NCBI GenBank assembly: GCA_023404095.1
Contig: JAEYDD010000003.1
Coordinates: forward strand, 1 to 18,825
DNA length: 18,825 nt
DNA from: Pseudomonadota bacterium
Lineage (GTDB): Bacteria > Pseudomonadota > Alphaproteobacteria > Rhizobiales > Rhizobiaceae
Direction of reading: 5' to 3'
Part shown: positions 1-7,903 of the stretch, in pieces
Position numbering within the stretch: position 1 is the first letter of the stretch
How the letters are laid out: each line of letters opens with the position of its first letter
Translations under genes and position numbers: made by a program
The notes under the pieces: model-generated
What the model was told of the DNA's origin: nothing
Database searches by the model: none
The model's input: the letters and a program-made list of their open reading frames with translations, nothing else

Positions 1-17
1 AATTCGAGGGAAAATAC

Positions 18-25
18 TACTTTTG
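18..25 (+). promoter_or_regulatory. Bacteroides-type -7 box upstream of the tRNA
   Basis: TACTTTTG is a perfect match to the Bacteroidales -7 consensus TAnnTTTG. It lies 26 bases before the first base of the tRNA, a normal distance for a short tRNA leader. The -33 element would fall at or before the left edge of the window and cannot be judged. Confidence 0.5.
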
Positions 26-51
26 TCACCGCATCCAACAAAGGATACATC

Positions 52-125
52 GGACTTGTAGCTCAGTTGGTTAGAGCAACAGACTCATAATCTGGAGGTC
101 CCTGGTTCAAGCCCAGGCTGGTCCA
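52..125 (+). tRNA. tRNA with CAT anticodon (elongator tRNA-Met, possibly tRNA-Ile2)
   Basis: The cloverleaf can be folded by hand: acceptor 52-58/118-124, D stem 61-64/74-77, anticodon stem 79-83/91-95 with loop 84-90 and anticodon CAT at 86-88, T stem 101-105/113-117 with TTC at 106-108, and discriminator A125. The first pair is G-C, so this is not the initiator, which has an unpaired first position. A CAT anticodon could also belong to the lysidine-modified isoleucine tRNA; the body cannot separate these by eye. Two positions do not pair: T57 with T119 in the acceptor, and A79 with G95 at the top of the anticodon stem. The gene sits at the left end of an accessory region, and tRNA 3' ends are common integration sites, but no second copy of its 3' end is visible in this window. 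Confidence 0.93.
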
Positions 126-131
126 CTTTAG

Positions 132-170
132 AAATCAGCGACTTACGTTTGTGCGTAAATCGCTGATTTT
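132..170 (+). terminator. Rho-independent terminator behind the tRNA
   Basis: Arms AAATCAGCGA (132-141) and TCGCTGATTT (160-169) are perfectly complementary, with an inner 5-bp helix TTACG/CGTAA (143-147/154-158). The long stem is followed by a T-rich tract. Its position just after the tRNA makes it the likely end of that transcript. Confidence 0.8.
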
Positions 171-175
171 CGTTT

Positions 176-197
176 TGCGAAAACAATGCGAAAACAA
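176..197. repeat. Perfect 11-bp tandem direct repeat after the tRNA terminator
   Basis: TGCGAAAACAA occurs twice back to back, at 176-186 and 187-197. The first copy also forms a small palindrome with the preceding bases (GTTTT at 172-176, AAAAC at 180-184). Short direct repeats beside a tRNA can be recombinase-binding sites of an integrated element, but the function here is unproven. Confidence 0.55.
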
Positions 198-279
198 AAG
201 GTTTGAGTTTCACATTATTACAAATAGAATATTAGTTAATCTCTGTGATATTTTATTTGTTATTGGGTAGAATTTGATG

Positions 280-1233
280 TTATTCAAGTCCAAGTCGCTT
301 TTCTAATTCTTGAATGTGATCATTCACTCTGCGTTTTCGTGTATCTTCCGAAACAAATTTATCACAATATACTTTTATGTTGCCACAAACAGAAAAGCAA
401 ACAGATGAAATGAAGAGTGTTATTGGTTTTACCAATTCTTGCTTTTCTTCATAAACAGCTCTTTTCGTTGCGTGTGACAATTCTCCGCGATAACAATACA
501 TTATGTCAATAAGAGAATCAAAATTCAGTTCTTTGTGTTTATCGGTGCATTCCTGTTTAATCTCTAAATACAAATCATAGTTCCGCTCTTTAATCATGCT
601 TATTGTCGATAATACAGCATATTTAAGCATGTTAGATTTCTTAAAATTCTGTTTTTGCTCTCCAGAAAATTTACCCTTTGCAAAACAATATTCTAAAATC
701 ATGTAAAAATGAATATAAGCAGAAATATAATCTAGTTTGTCTAGATAGCTATTAGCTTCTCGAAAGAAATTATATGGAACTTTGGCTTCTGGTATAAATG
801 TCTTATCAAGCATTAGTTTAGAGAAATTGTCACTAGTAATTAATACCTTTTTCTGTTTGTTTAATGATTTTCTCATAGAAAACAATAACTCGTTTTTAGC
901 CTTGTCTGTCCATGATAAGTCTAAGTATTCATTATAATAGACTTTCATTATGCCATGTTGAAATCCACCATAAACTTCTATATTACGAAATATATCAAGC
1001 ACCCTACTGTCAAGGTATTTGTCCACATTCATGGTAAATGATTTGTTTTCTCCATTTTTAGACAATTCGACTAAATCTGAATGCTCAATACTAATCTCTT
1101 TGGAAACAGATAACATGTACATTCCGCCCTCAAGATATAAACTAATTTTATGTAAACAATATAATATCTGTACTGGCTCTTTCAGTGCAAAGTTTCCATC
1201 AATAATTGTTTTGGCAGTAAATATAATATTCAT
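280..1233 (-). CDS. HEPN-motif protein (Apea-like), putative ribonuclease or defence protein
   Basis: This is a 317-residue protein with no signal peptide or membrane segment. The N-terminal half is mixed and unrecognised. The C-terminal half is helical and carries RGELSH at residues 249-254, matching the Rx4-6H motif of HEPN ribonucleases. It is preceded by an aromatic-rich helix (YISAYIHFYMILEYCF) of the kind seen before the motif in Apea-like HEPN domains. The family assignment rests on motif and helix pattern only. The open frame continues upstream to 1455, but that part runs antisense through the neighbouring regulator gene. I chose the ATG at 1231-1233 because a likely -7 box lies about 29 bases before it and no other ATG fits. 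A TTG start slightly upstream is possible. The gene is AT-rich compared with hsdR and is transcribed divergently from the restriction operon. It could be an independent toxin, an abortive-infection gene, or simply unknown. Confidence 0.6.
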   Translation of the reverse strand: MNIIFTAKTIIDGNFALKEPVQILYCLHKISLYLEGGMYMLSVSKEISIEHSDLVELSKNGENKSFTMNVDKYLDSRVLDIFRNIEVYGGFQHGIMKVYYNEYLDLSWTDKAKNELLFSMRKSLNKQKKVLITSDNFSKLMLDKTFIPEAKVPYNFFREANSYLDKLDYISAYIHFYMILEYCFAKGKFSGEQKQNFKKSNMLKYAVLSTISMIKERNYDLYLEIKQECTDKHKELNFDSLIDIMYCYRGELSHATKRAVYEEKQELVKPITLFISSVCFSVCGNIKVYCDKFVSEDTRKRRVNDHIQELEKRLGLE

Positions 1234-1262
1234 ATAGCCTATCTGATTTAAATATTCGAGTG

Positions 1263-1270
1263 TAAAGTTA
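1263..1270 (-). promoter_or_regulatory. Probable -7 box of the HEPN-motif gene
   Basis: On the minus strand the sequence reads TAACTTTA, one mismatch from TAnnTTTG, with TTG about 17 bases upstream as a possible -33 element. It lies 29 bases before the chosen ATG. It is about 45 bp from the opposing promoter, so the two promoters are likely to influence each other. Confidence 0.35.
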
Positions 1271-1313
1271 ATAAATTTATTTCCAAACAATAACGAAAAT
1301 GAAAAATAATCAT

Positions 1314-1321
1314 TATTTTTG
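1314..1321 (+). promoter_or_regulatory. Bacteroides-type -7 box of the restriction-modification operon
   Basis: TATTTTTG matches TAnnTTTG perfectly. Transcription would start near 1325, leaving a leader of about 15 bases before the ATG at 1340. This argues against a TTG start at 1319, which lies inside the box. No clear -33 element is seen. The whole run from the regulator to hsdS has no other obvious promoter. Confidence 0.5.
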
Positions 1322-1339
1322 CAATCAAAAGATGCAATA

Positions 1340-1567
1340 ATGGAAGACGTAAACAGAATTAAACTCGTTTTAGTAGAGAAAAAACGTACCAGCAAATGGC
1401 TTTCAGAACAAATGGGGGTTAATCCATCAACTGTGTCAAAATGGTGTACAAACACATCGCAGCCAGATATAACCAGTTTGCTAAGGATTGCAGATTTGTT
1501 GGAAGTAGATATTAAAGAATTGATAGTTCGCGAGTATAAATCATATATATTGTCTCAAAAGGCATGA
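1340..1567 (+). CDS. Small XRE/Cro-type HTH transcriptional regulator
   Basis: This 75-residue protein consists almost entirely of one helix-turn-helix domain. Residues 1-62 follow the XRE pattern: RTSKWLSEQMGVNPSTVSKW forms the two recognition helices, followed by the typical QPDITSLLRIADLLEVDIKELI. It probably binds DNA as a dimer near its own promoter, similar in principle to controller proteins that time expression of restriction genes. Its stop overlaps the hsdR start (ATGA at 1564-1567), so the two are translationally coupled. I start it at ATG 1340 rather than TTG 1319 because 1319 lies within the -7 box. The divergent HEPN-motif gene may also be under its control, which is inference from position only. 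Confidence 0.85.
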   Translation: MEDVNRIKLVLVEKKRTSKWLSEQMGVNPSTVSKWCTNTSQPDITSLLRIADLLEVDIKELIVREYKSYILSQKA

Positions 1568-4500
1568 AGCAGTTTTCTGAAGCGACTCGGGTACAGATGC
1601 CTGCAATGGTTCATCTTACCCGAATAGGATATACTTACTTTGGTAAGCTGAGTGAAGATAAGAACGGCACAGTCTATGACGGTGACACGAATATTCTTTT
1701 ACCTGTTTTTGAGCAACAGTTCAAAAAACTGAACCCTGGTCATGAGGGTGAATGGATGCAAGTGCTGAAAGACATCCGCAAAGAACTGAACGATGATGAC
1801 CTTGGACGTGGCTTTTACAACCGCCTTAAAGTCGTATCTCCTGTAAAACTGATTGACTTTGACAATATCGAAAACAATACTTTCCATTTTACAGCTGAGT
1901 TTACTTGCAAGAATGGTCAGGATGAGTTCCGGCCAGACATCACCCTGTTTGTAAACGGACTGCCGCTTTGCTTCGTAGAAGTAAAGAAACCAAATAATCA
2001 TGGTGGTATGCTGGCAGAAAGCGCACGGATGAACAAAGAGCGTTTCCCGAATAAGAAGTTCCGTCGCTTCATCAATATAACCCAACTGATGATTTTCAGT
2101 AATAATATGGAATACGATGCGTTGGGTGGTATCGTACCCATACAAGGGGCTTTCTATTGTACAGGCGCACGCACTTATTCTCCATTCAATTGCTTTCGTG
2201 AGGAAAACCCAAGCGGCCAGAAAATTGCTCCATACCATCATGATTATCCATATAAGGAGATTGACAGGGTAGCGGAAAAGAAAATACTGTCTGATTACAA
2301 CTGTCAGGTAATCCATACCAGTCCCGAATATCAAACGAACCTCGATTTCAATACGCCCACCAACCGTATATTGACTTCCATGTGTTCGCCAGAACGCTTA
2401 TTGTACATCATTAGATATGGTATCGCTTACGTCCGCATGGAGCGAGAGGTGGACGGCAAGATTGAATCTACCGACCAAAAGCATATCATGCGTTACCAGC
2501 AATTGTTTGCATCATTGGCTATTCGTAAGAAACTTGCCGAGGGAATAAAATCAGGAGTTGTTTGGCATACACAAGGTAGTGGAAAGACAGCTTTGTCTTA
2601 TTATCTGACCTATATTCTCAATGACTTCTATTCTAAGCAGAACAAGGTCGCCAAATTCTATTTCATTGTTGACCGCCTTGATTTGTTGGAGCAAGCCACA
2701 CAGGAATTTGAAGCCCGTGGACTGGTGGTTTCAACTGCTAACACAAGGGCGGAACTGATGGAGCAGTTCCGCAGCAACCAAGCACAACAAGGAACAAGCG
2801 GCCAAGCTGAGATTACAGTCGTGAATATACAACGCTTTGCAGAGGATAAGGAAAAAGTACGCATCAATGACTATGCTACAAATCTGCAACGTATCTTCAT
2901 TCTCGATGAAGCACACCGTGGCTATAAACCCGGTGGATGTTTTCTTGCCAACCTTTTTGATGCGGACACTGATTCGATAAAGATAGCTCTCACGGGTACT
3001 CCGCTGTTAAAAGAGGAACGTGCAAGTTGCAAGGTCTTCGGCACTTACCTGCATACCTATTATTATGACAAGTCCATTGCAGACGGTTATACGCTGAAAA
3101 TCATTCGTGAGGATATAGAAACATCCTACAAAGAGCGACTTTCGGACGTGTACGACAAGCTGGACACATTGGTGCAAAAGAAAGACATCCGCAAATCGGA
3201 AATCATAGAGCACCCCAGCTATGTGAACGAGCTGGCTCACTATATCATGCAGGACTTGAAAGAGTTCCGTAAGATACAAGGAGACGATACATTAGGCGGT
3301 ATGGTCATCTGCGAAACCAGTGAACAAGCAAGACGGCTTTATGATGTATTCCAAGAGGAGTGGCAGAAATACCAACCAAAGCCTATCAAGATTAAGCTCC
3401 CTGACGGGACGTTTGTGGTAGGTGAACCCGAAGTGGATTACAAATCAAAGTATAGACCACTGAAAGCCGGAATCATTCTCCACGACACAGACGACAAGGA
3501 AACAAGAAAACAGACAGTCAAGGATTTCAAAAAGAATATGACCGTAGATATTCTTATTGTCTTCAACATGCTATTGACTGGTTTTGATGCACCTCGTTTG
3601 AAGCGTTTGTATTTCGGTCGTAAGCTGAAAGACCATAATCTACTTCAAGCCATTACCCGTGTAAATCGTCCATATCCGGGAATGCGTTACGGATTTGTCA
3701 TTGACTTTGCCGACATTAAACGTAACTTCAAAGAAACAAACGAGGCTTATCTGCAAGAGTTGAATCGTTTTAACGATGTGGAAGAGACTGGTGACGGCAA
3801 TGCCACAGACACTTTCACTCAAGTGATTGAGGACAAGGACGAGATTGTGGCACAAATGAAAAAAGTACGCCAGACCCTCTTCGATTATTCCTACGATAAT
3901 GCGGAAGAGTTTTCTTCGGAGATTTCCACGGAAGAAGACAAGGCTGTTCTGCTTGACCTAAAACAGGCTTTGGAATCTGCGAAAAATATGGCAAACCTCG
4001 TGCGTACTTTCGGCGATGAGGACATGAAGGAACAATTCGCCAAACTTGAAATCACGAAGTTGCCTCAGTTGCTTTCCGAAGTACAAAGGCGTATTGGCAT
4101 CATCAACCAAAAGGAAGCTTTTAGCATCGGTGATGAAACAAAGACACTAATCAATGAGGCGATGATGGATATAGAGTTCACCTTCTCTAAGATTGGACAG
4201 GAAGAAATGCGCCTTATTTCGGGTGGAGCGGAGCTGAAAGAGAAATGGCAACGCACCATTGCCTCGTTTACCCAGAACTTCGACCAAGACGATCCTGAAT
4301 TTATGTCGCTGCGTGATGCTTTTATGGAACGCTTCAAGGAGCATGGCTTTGTGATTGACAGCATAGCCAAGTTCAACGAAGAGACTCAGGCTTTGGATGA
4401 AATCATAACCCGTTTGCAGGACTTGCAAAAACGAAATAATGCTTTGGTAAAGAAATATAAAGGGGATGAGAAGTTTGCCCGAGTACACAAGCGCATCCGT

Positions 4501-4794
4501 GAGGTCAACAAACAAAGAGAAGAGAAAGGGCAGAAGCCGATGTTCTCATTCCTTGATGATGAGATTGTAGCCATTCTCAATATTATCAAAGAGGATGTGG
4601 ATGCCAAAGTATATGACCGTAACGATATTTTGAAAAAAGATGCATACTTCGGGCGCACGGTAATGGCTCTTATCAATGGGTGTTTGTATCATTTTCCACA
4701 AATAAGGCCGGAAATGGACGATTATAAGTTCATCCAGCAACGAATTTCACAACAATATATCAACCAATACAATGCCACATACGGCATGGCTTAA
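1564..4794 (+). CDS. hsdR: Type I restriction enzyme R subunit (ATPase, translocase and nuclease)
   Basis: This 1076-residue protein is full length for HsdR. It is the DNA-cleaving motor of a type I system: with HsdM and HsdS it binds unmodified sites, pulls DNA by ATP hydrolysis and cuts at a distance. The nuclease core is near the N-terminus: D125 in RPDITLF, then E139 and K141 in FVEVKKP (PD-(D/E)xK). The superfamily 2 helicase follows: Walker A GSGKT (338-342, K341), DEAH (448-451), LTGTP (motif III), and later LLTGFDAP and QAITRVNRPYPG (motifs V and VI). The C-terminal third is helical and charged, matching the part that docks to HsdM. The ATG overlaps the stop of the regulator. hsdM follows after 12 bases. 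No internal damage is seen. Confidence 0.97.
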   Translation: MKQFSEATRVQMPAMVHLTRIGYTYFGKLSEDKNGTVYDGDTNILLPVFEQQFKKLNPGHEGEWMQVLKDIRKELNDDDLGRGFYNRLKVVSPVKLIDFDNIENNTFHFTAEFTCKNGQDEFRPDITLFVNGLPLCFVEVKKPNNHGGMLAESARMNKERFPNKKFRRFINITQLMIFSNNMEYDALGGIVPIQGAFYCTGARTYSPFNCFREENPSGQKIAPYHHDYPYKEIDRVAEKKILSDYNCQVIHTSPEYQTNLDFNTPTNRILTSMCSPERLLYIIRYGIAYVRMEREVDGKIESTDQKHIMRYQQLFASLAIRKKLAEGIKSGVVWHTQGSGKTALSYYLTYILNDFYSKQNKVAKFYFIVDRLDLLEQATQEFEARGLVVSTANTRAELMEQFRSNQAQQGTSGQAEITVVNIQRFAEDKEKVRINDYATNLQRIFILDEAHRGYKPGGCFLANLFDADTDSIKIALTGTPLLKEERASCKVFGTYLHTYYYDKSIADGYTLKIIREDIETSYKERLSDVYDKLDTLVQKKDIRKSEIIEHPSYVNELAHYIMQDLKEFRKIQGDDTLGGMVICETSEQARRLYDVFQEEWQKYQPKPIKIKLPDGTFVVGEPEVDYKSKYRPLKAGIILHDTDDKETRKQTVKDFKKNMTVDILIVFNMLLTGFDAPRLKRLYFGRKLKDHNLLQAITRVNRPYPGMRYGFVIDFADIKRNFKETNEAYLQELNRFNDVEETGDGNATDTFTQVIEDKDEIVAQMKKVRQTLFDYSYDNAEEFSSEISTEEDKAVLLDLKQALESAKNMANLVRTFGDEDMKEQFAKLEITKLPQLLSEVQRRIGIINQKEAFSIGDETKTLINEAMMDIEFTFSKIGQEEMRLISGGAELKEKWQRTIASFTQNFDQDDPEFMSLRDAFMERFKEHGFVIDSIAKFNEETQALDEIITRLQDLQKRNNALVKKYKGDEKFARVHKRIREVNKQREEKGQKPMFSFLDDEIVAILNIIKEDVDAKVYDRNDILKKDAYFGRTVMALINGCLYHFPQIRPEMDDYKFIQQRISQQYINQYNATYGMA

Positions 4795-4806
4795 AAAGAA
4801 GGAATT

Positions 4807-6468
4807 ATGTCAGATATAAAAGAAAAAACATTAAAGCTCATTGACGGACTGAAAGCGACATGCCAGTCTTACGGTATGGGCAACGATGGCAACGAATATA
4901 AGATAATCACTCAGGTGTTTCTCTATAAATTCTTGAACGACAAGTTTGGCTATGAGTTGAAAAACGCCAAAAGCGATATTGCCAAGAAACTGATAGGGGA
5001 TGTGAAATGGGAAACGGCATACGAGAACCTTTCGGATGATGAGCGTATGCTTATCCAAAGTGCCATTTCGCCCGATGTTCCTATGCTTGAGCCTTATCAC
5101 CTGATAGCTAACCTTTGGAACCAGCAAAGTAAAGGGGATTTCGATACAATCTTTGATTCCACGATGACAGACATTGCGGAGCAAAATGCGGATATTTTCT
5201 CTACGCAAACAACTGCCAACACAAAGATTCCTTTGTTTGAGGCTTTAACACCGTTTGTGACTGACACGGCACAACGTGCGCCATTCGCTCGTGCTTTGGT
5301 GGACAAGCTTGTGAACTTCTCTTTTGAAGAGGCATTTGCTCAAAACTACGATTTCTTCTCCAGTATATTTGAGTACCTGATAAAGGACTACAATACAGCC
5401 GGAGGTGGTAAGTACGCGGAATACTATACTCCTCATGCTATTGCCACGATTATGGCCCGTCTTTTGGTGGGTGACAATGCTGACCTTCATAGTATGGAAT
5501 GTTATGATCCATCAGCAGGAACAGGAACCCTTCTTATGGCACTTAGTCACCAGATTGGTGAAGACCGTTGTACCATCTTCTCGCAAGATATTTCTCAACG
5601 AAGCAACAAGATGCTGAAGCTGAATCTGCTGCTTAATGGGCTTGTCTCTTCACTTGACAATGCTATTCAAGGTGATACCCTTGTTAATCCTTATCATAAG
5701 AGCGATGGCGGACAGCAACTGCGCCAATTCGACTTTGTTGTCAGCAATCCGCCCTTCAAGATGGATTTCTCAGATACAAGAGAAAAGATAGCTGCCATGC
5801 CTGCACGTTTCTGGGCAGGAGTGCCTAATGTGCCTGCTAAGAAAAAAGAATCAATGGCAATCTATACTTGCTTTATCCAGCATGTTATCAACTCGCTGAA
5901 AAAGACAGGCAAGGGTGCGATTGTTATCCCAACCGGATTTATCACAGCTAAAAGTGGTATTGAGAACAAGATACTTCATAAAATAGTAGATGATAAGATT
6001 GTATATGGCTGTGTTTCCATGCCAAGCAATGTATTTGCCAATACGGGTACGAATGTAAGTGTGTTATTCTTCGACAAGTCGGCAACCACAGATAAGGTAA
6101 TTCTGATTGATGCCAGCAAATTGGGTGAGGAATACAAGGATGCCAACGGATTGAAGAAAGTACGTCTAAACGATGAGGAGATAGAAAAGATTGTCGGCAC
6201 ATTCCAACGCAAGGAGGCCGTAGATGATTTTTCTGTAGCCGTTACCTACGATGAGATTAAGGAAAAAGGATATTCGCTCTCAGCCGGACAATATTTCGAC
6301 ATCAAGATTGATTATGTAGATATTACCGAGGAGGAATTTAACCAACGTATGGCTAACTATAAGCAAACCCTTTCCGAACAATTTGCAGAAAGCCATCGGT
6401 TGGAAGAAGAAATCATGAAACAGTTGAATGCTTTGCAATTCAACGTAAATGTAGGCGACAATGAGTAA
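4807..6468 (+). CDS. hsdM: Type I restriction-modification M subunit (N6-adenine DNA methyltransferase)
   Basis: This 553-residue protein is normal length for HsdM. It transfers methyl from S-adenosylmethionine to adenine in the site chosen by HsdS, protecting host DNA. The N-terminal helical domain is followed by the methyltransferase fold. The AdoMet-binding motif I is DPSAGTG at residues 234-240, preceded by KYAEYYTPHAIATIMARLL, and the catalytic motif IV is NPPF at 314-317. A helical C-terminal tail (VDITEEEFNQRMANYKQTLSEQ) fits the coiled region that contacts HsdS. A good ribosome binding site, AGAAGGA, lies 5 bases before the ATG. The end overlaps the next gene by 8 bases, so the nuclease gene is inserted between hsdM and hsdS rather than after the operon. 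Confidence 0.97.
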   Translation: MSDIKEKTLKLIDGLKATCQSYGMGNDGNEYKIITQVFLYKFLNDKFGYELKNAKSDIAKKLIGDVKWETAYENLSDDERMLIQSAISPDVPMLEPYHLIANLWNQQSKGDFDTIFDSTMTDIAEQNADIFSTQTTANTKIPLFEALTPFVTDTAQRAPFARALVDKLVNFSFEEAFAQNYDFFSSIFEYLIKDYNTAGGGKYAEYYTPHAIATIMARLLVGDNADLHSMECYDPSAGTGTLLMALSHQIGEDRCTIFSQDISQRSNKMLKLNLLLNGLVSSLDNAIQGDTLVNPYHKSDGGQQLRQFDFVVSNPPFKMDFSDTREKIAAMPARFWAGVPNVPAKKKESMAIYTCFIQHVINSLKKTGKGAIVIPTGFITAKSGIENKILHKIVDDKIVYGCVSMPSNVFANTGTNVSVLFFDKSATTDKVILIDASKLGEEYKDANGLKKVRLNDEEIEKIVGTFQRKEAVDDFSVAVTYDEIKEKGYSLSAGQYFDIKIDYVDITEEEFNQRMANYKQTLSEQFAESHRLEEEIMKQLNALQFNVNVGDNE

Positions 6469-7594
6469 AGGATTGACCATCATAGACAAGGACTATACCC
6501 AGTGGGTAGAAAATCTTAGTGTGCGTTATCGGCAAAGTCAAATCAAAGCCGCCGTAAGAGTAAACCGAGAATTGCTCAAGTATTATTGGGAACTTGGTCG
6601 AGACATAGAAGAAATGCACGTTGAAGAGCGTTGGGGACAGAGTGTCATTAAGAATCTCTCTGTGGATTTACAACTCAAGAATCCGAATTCAACGGGGCTT
6701 TCTCGTACTAACATCTATTATGCAAAAAAATTCTATTTGCTTTATTCTCAACACCTAAAGGTTGTCCCACAAACTGTGGGACAATTAGAGGATGAAAATG
6801 GGCCACAATCTGCGGAAGACTCTTCTGAAGTTGTCCCACAGCCTGTGGGACAATTGAAAGAGATGCTTTTTTCAATACCTTGGGGACACCATCGTTATTT
6901 GATTGACAGATATGGAACTGAACCAGAAAAGGCTTTCTTTTATGTAAAAAAGACAATGAAAGAGGGGTGGAGTCGTGATGTGCTTCTCAACTTTATGGAC
7001 TCAGGACTATATGAACGAGAGGGCAAGGCCCTGACAAACTTCACACGTACATTGCCAGACGAGGCAAGCGACCTCGCACAAGAACTGACGAAAGACCCTT
7101 ACAATTTTGCCTTTACAGGAATAACGAAACCCTACAATGAGCAAATTCTCAAAGATGCATTGCTCGCCAACATATCCCAATTCCTGCTGGAACTCGGTAC
7201 GGGATTTGCATACGTTGGCAAAGAATACCGACTTCAGATAGGACAAAAGGAAAAATTTATTGACTTGCTTTTCTACAACATAAATTTATCATGCTATGTG
7301 GTAATTGAGGTTAAGATTGGTGAGTTTGATTTTCAAGACTTGGGTCAGTTAAGTGGTTATGTGGTTGCATGCAATCATATCCTCAAGAAAGAGGGAAGAG
7401 ATAATCCTACAATCGGTTTACTCATCTGTCGTCAAAAGGATTCATTACTTGCGCAATACGCATTGGAGGGAAGTAATCTTCCTTTAGGAATATCTGAATA
7501 TGAGTTATCTAAACTCTATCCTAAAAAGGTGGATGGAACAATACCAACGATTGAAGAGATAGAAGCAAAATTGGGCAATAAAGATAAAAGTTGA
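6461..7594 (+). CDS. DUF1016/YhcG-family PD-(D/E)xK nuclease inside the type I operon
   Basis: This 377-residue protein has two parts joined by a repeat-containing linker. Residues 1-95 match the DUF1016 N-terminal helical domain (NRELLKYYWELGRDIEE, SRTNIYYAKKFYLLYSQ). The C-terminal domain is a PD-(D/E)xK nuclease of the YhcG type: D268 in FIDLLFYN, then E283 and K285 in VVIEVKIGEF, followed by a conserved glutamine-containing helix (DFQDLGQLSGYVVA). The linker (101-132) holds VVPQxVGQL twice with a worn third copy between. Family members often sit with type I restriction genes; their biochemical role is not settled. The start overlaps hsdM by 8 bases, so it is coupled to the methylase. All expected catalytic residues are present, so it is probably active. 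A role in restriction or DNA repair is inference. Confidence 0.9.
   Translation: MSKGLTIIDKDYTQWVENLSVRYRQSQIKAAVRVNRELLKYYWELGRDIEEMHVEERWGQSVIKNLSVDLQLKNPNSTGLSRTNIYYAKKFYLLYSQHLKVVPQTVGQLEDENGPQSAEDSSEVVPQPVGQLKEMLFSIPWGHHRYLIDRYGTEPEKAFFYVKKTMKEGWSRDVLLNFMDSGLYEREGKALTNFTRTLPDEASDLAQELTKDPYNFAFTGITKPYNEQILKDALLANISQFLLELGTGFAYVGKEYRLQIGQKEKFIDLLFYNINLSCYVVIEVKIGEFDFQDLGQLSGYVVACNHILKKEGRDNPTIGLLICRQKDSLLAQYALEGSNLPLGISEYELSKLYPKKVDGTIPTIEEIEAKLGNKDKS
6762..6853. repeat. Palindromic coding repeats in the DUF1016 linker
   Basis: Two near-identical inverted repeats lie in the reading frame. TTGTCCCACA pairs with TGTGGGACAA at 6762-6771/6775-6784 and again at 6831-6840/6844-6853, each with a 3-base loop. 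They encode VVPQTVGQL and VVPQPVGQL. A decayed version between them (GGGCCACAATCTGCGG, 6800-6815) encodes GPQSA. The spacing keeps the reading frame. Confidence 0.85.
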
Positions 7595-7603
7595 AAGAAA
7601 AAT

Positions 7604-7903
7604 ATGATAGATTATGATAAAATAACCGAATATATAACCACTATGGGATTGAATGCGAATGGTGGTTTTCAGTTGTCTGCATTTGCGATAAATGAAATGT
7701 TAGACAATCATTACTCTATATCCGAAAAAGACTTGCACGATGGTGTAGAATGGCTAAAAGCTAAGATGAAAAAAGAAGTTGAAGAAAATCCATATTGGAC
7801 TACAGAGCATAAAGAAGATGTAAAAAATGGACAAGAATACTTTTTGAATTGCTTTGAACATGAAGCCAAATCATATCTAAAAAATCAAAATAGATTATTA
7901 TGA
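7604..7903 (+). CDS. 99-residue protein of unknown function in the type I operon
   Basis: I do not recognise this family. The protein is soluble, acidic to neutral and rich in Lys, Glu, Asn and Tyr, with no signal peptide or membrane segment. Predicted helices include EKDLHDGVEWLKAKMKKEVEEN and EDVKNGQEYFLNCFEHEAKSYLKN. The start ATG at 7604 follows a purine-rich GAAAGAAAAAT tract. The end overlaps the hsdS start in an ATGA arrangement (7900-7903), so translation of hsdS is coupled to it. The region is clearly more AT-rich than hsdR and hsdM, suggesting separate acquisition. Its place directly before hsdS suggests it works with, or regulates, the specificity subunit or the neighbouring nuclease; that is inference from position only. 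Confidence 0.8.
   Translation: MIDYDKITEYITTMGLNANGGFQLSAFAINEMLDNHYSISEKDLHDGVEWLKAKMKKEVEENPYWTTEHKEDVKNGQEYFLNCFEHEAKSYLKNQNRLL

Noticed and set aside
1319..1340. TTG start for the regulator gene at 1319
   Set aside because: It lies inside a perfect -7 box, and the ATG at 1340 gives the usual length for this small HTH family.
1234..1455. N-terminal extension of the HEPN-motif protein to 1455
   Set aside because: It runs antisense through the regulator gene and both promoters. No ATG supports it except at its far end.
6762..6853. CRISPR array
   Set aside because: There are only two hairpin repeats, they are in frame inside a gene, and there are no spacers of regular length. No array was seen anywhere in the window.
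6700..6960. Leftward 82-codon frame across the DUF1016 linker that also shows VPQxVGQ repeats
   Set aside because: The repeats are palindromic, so the opposite strand encodes the same motif. The frame is otherwise a shadow of the nuclease gene.
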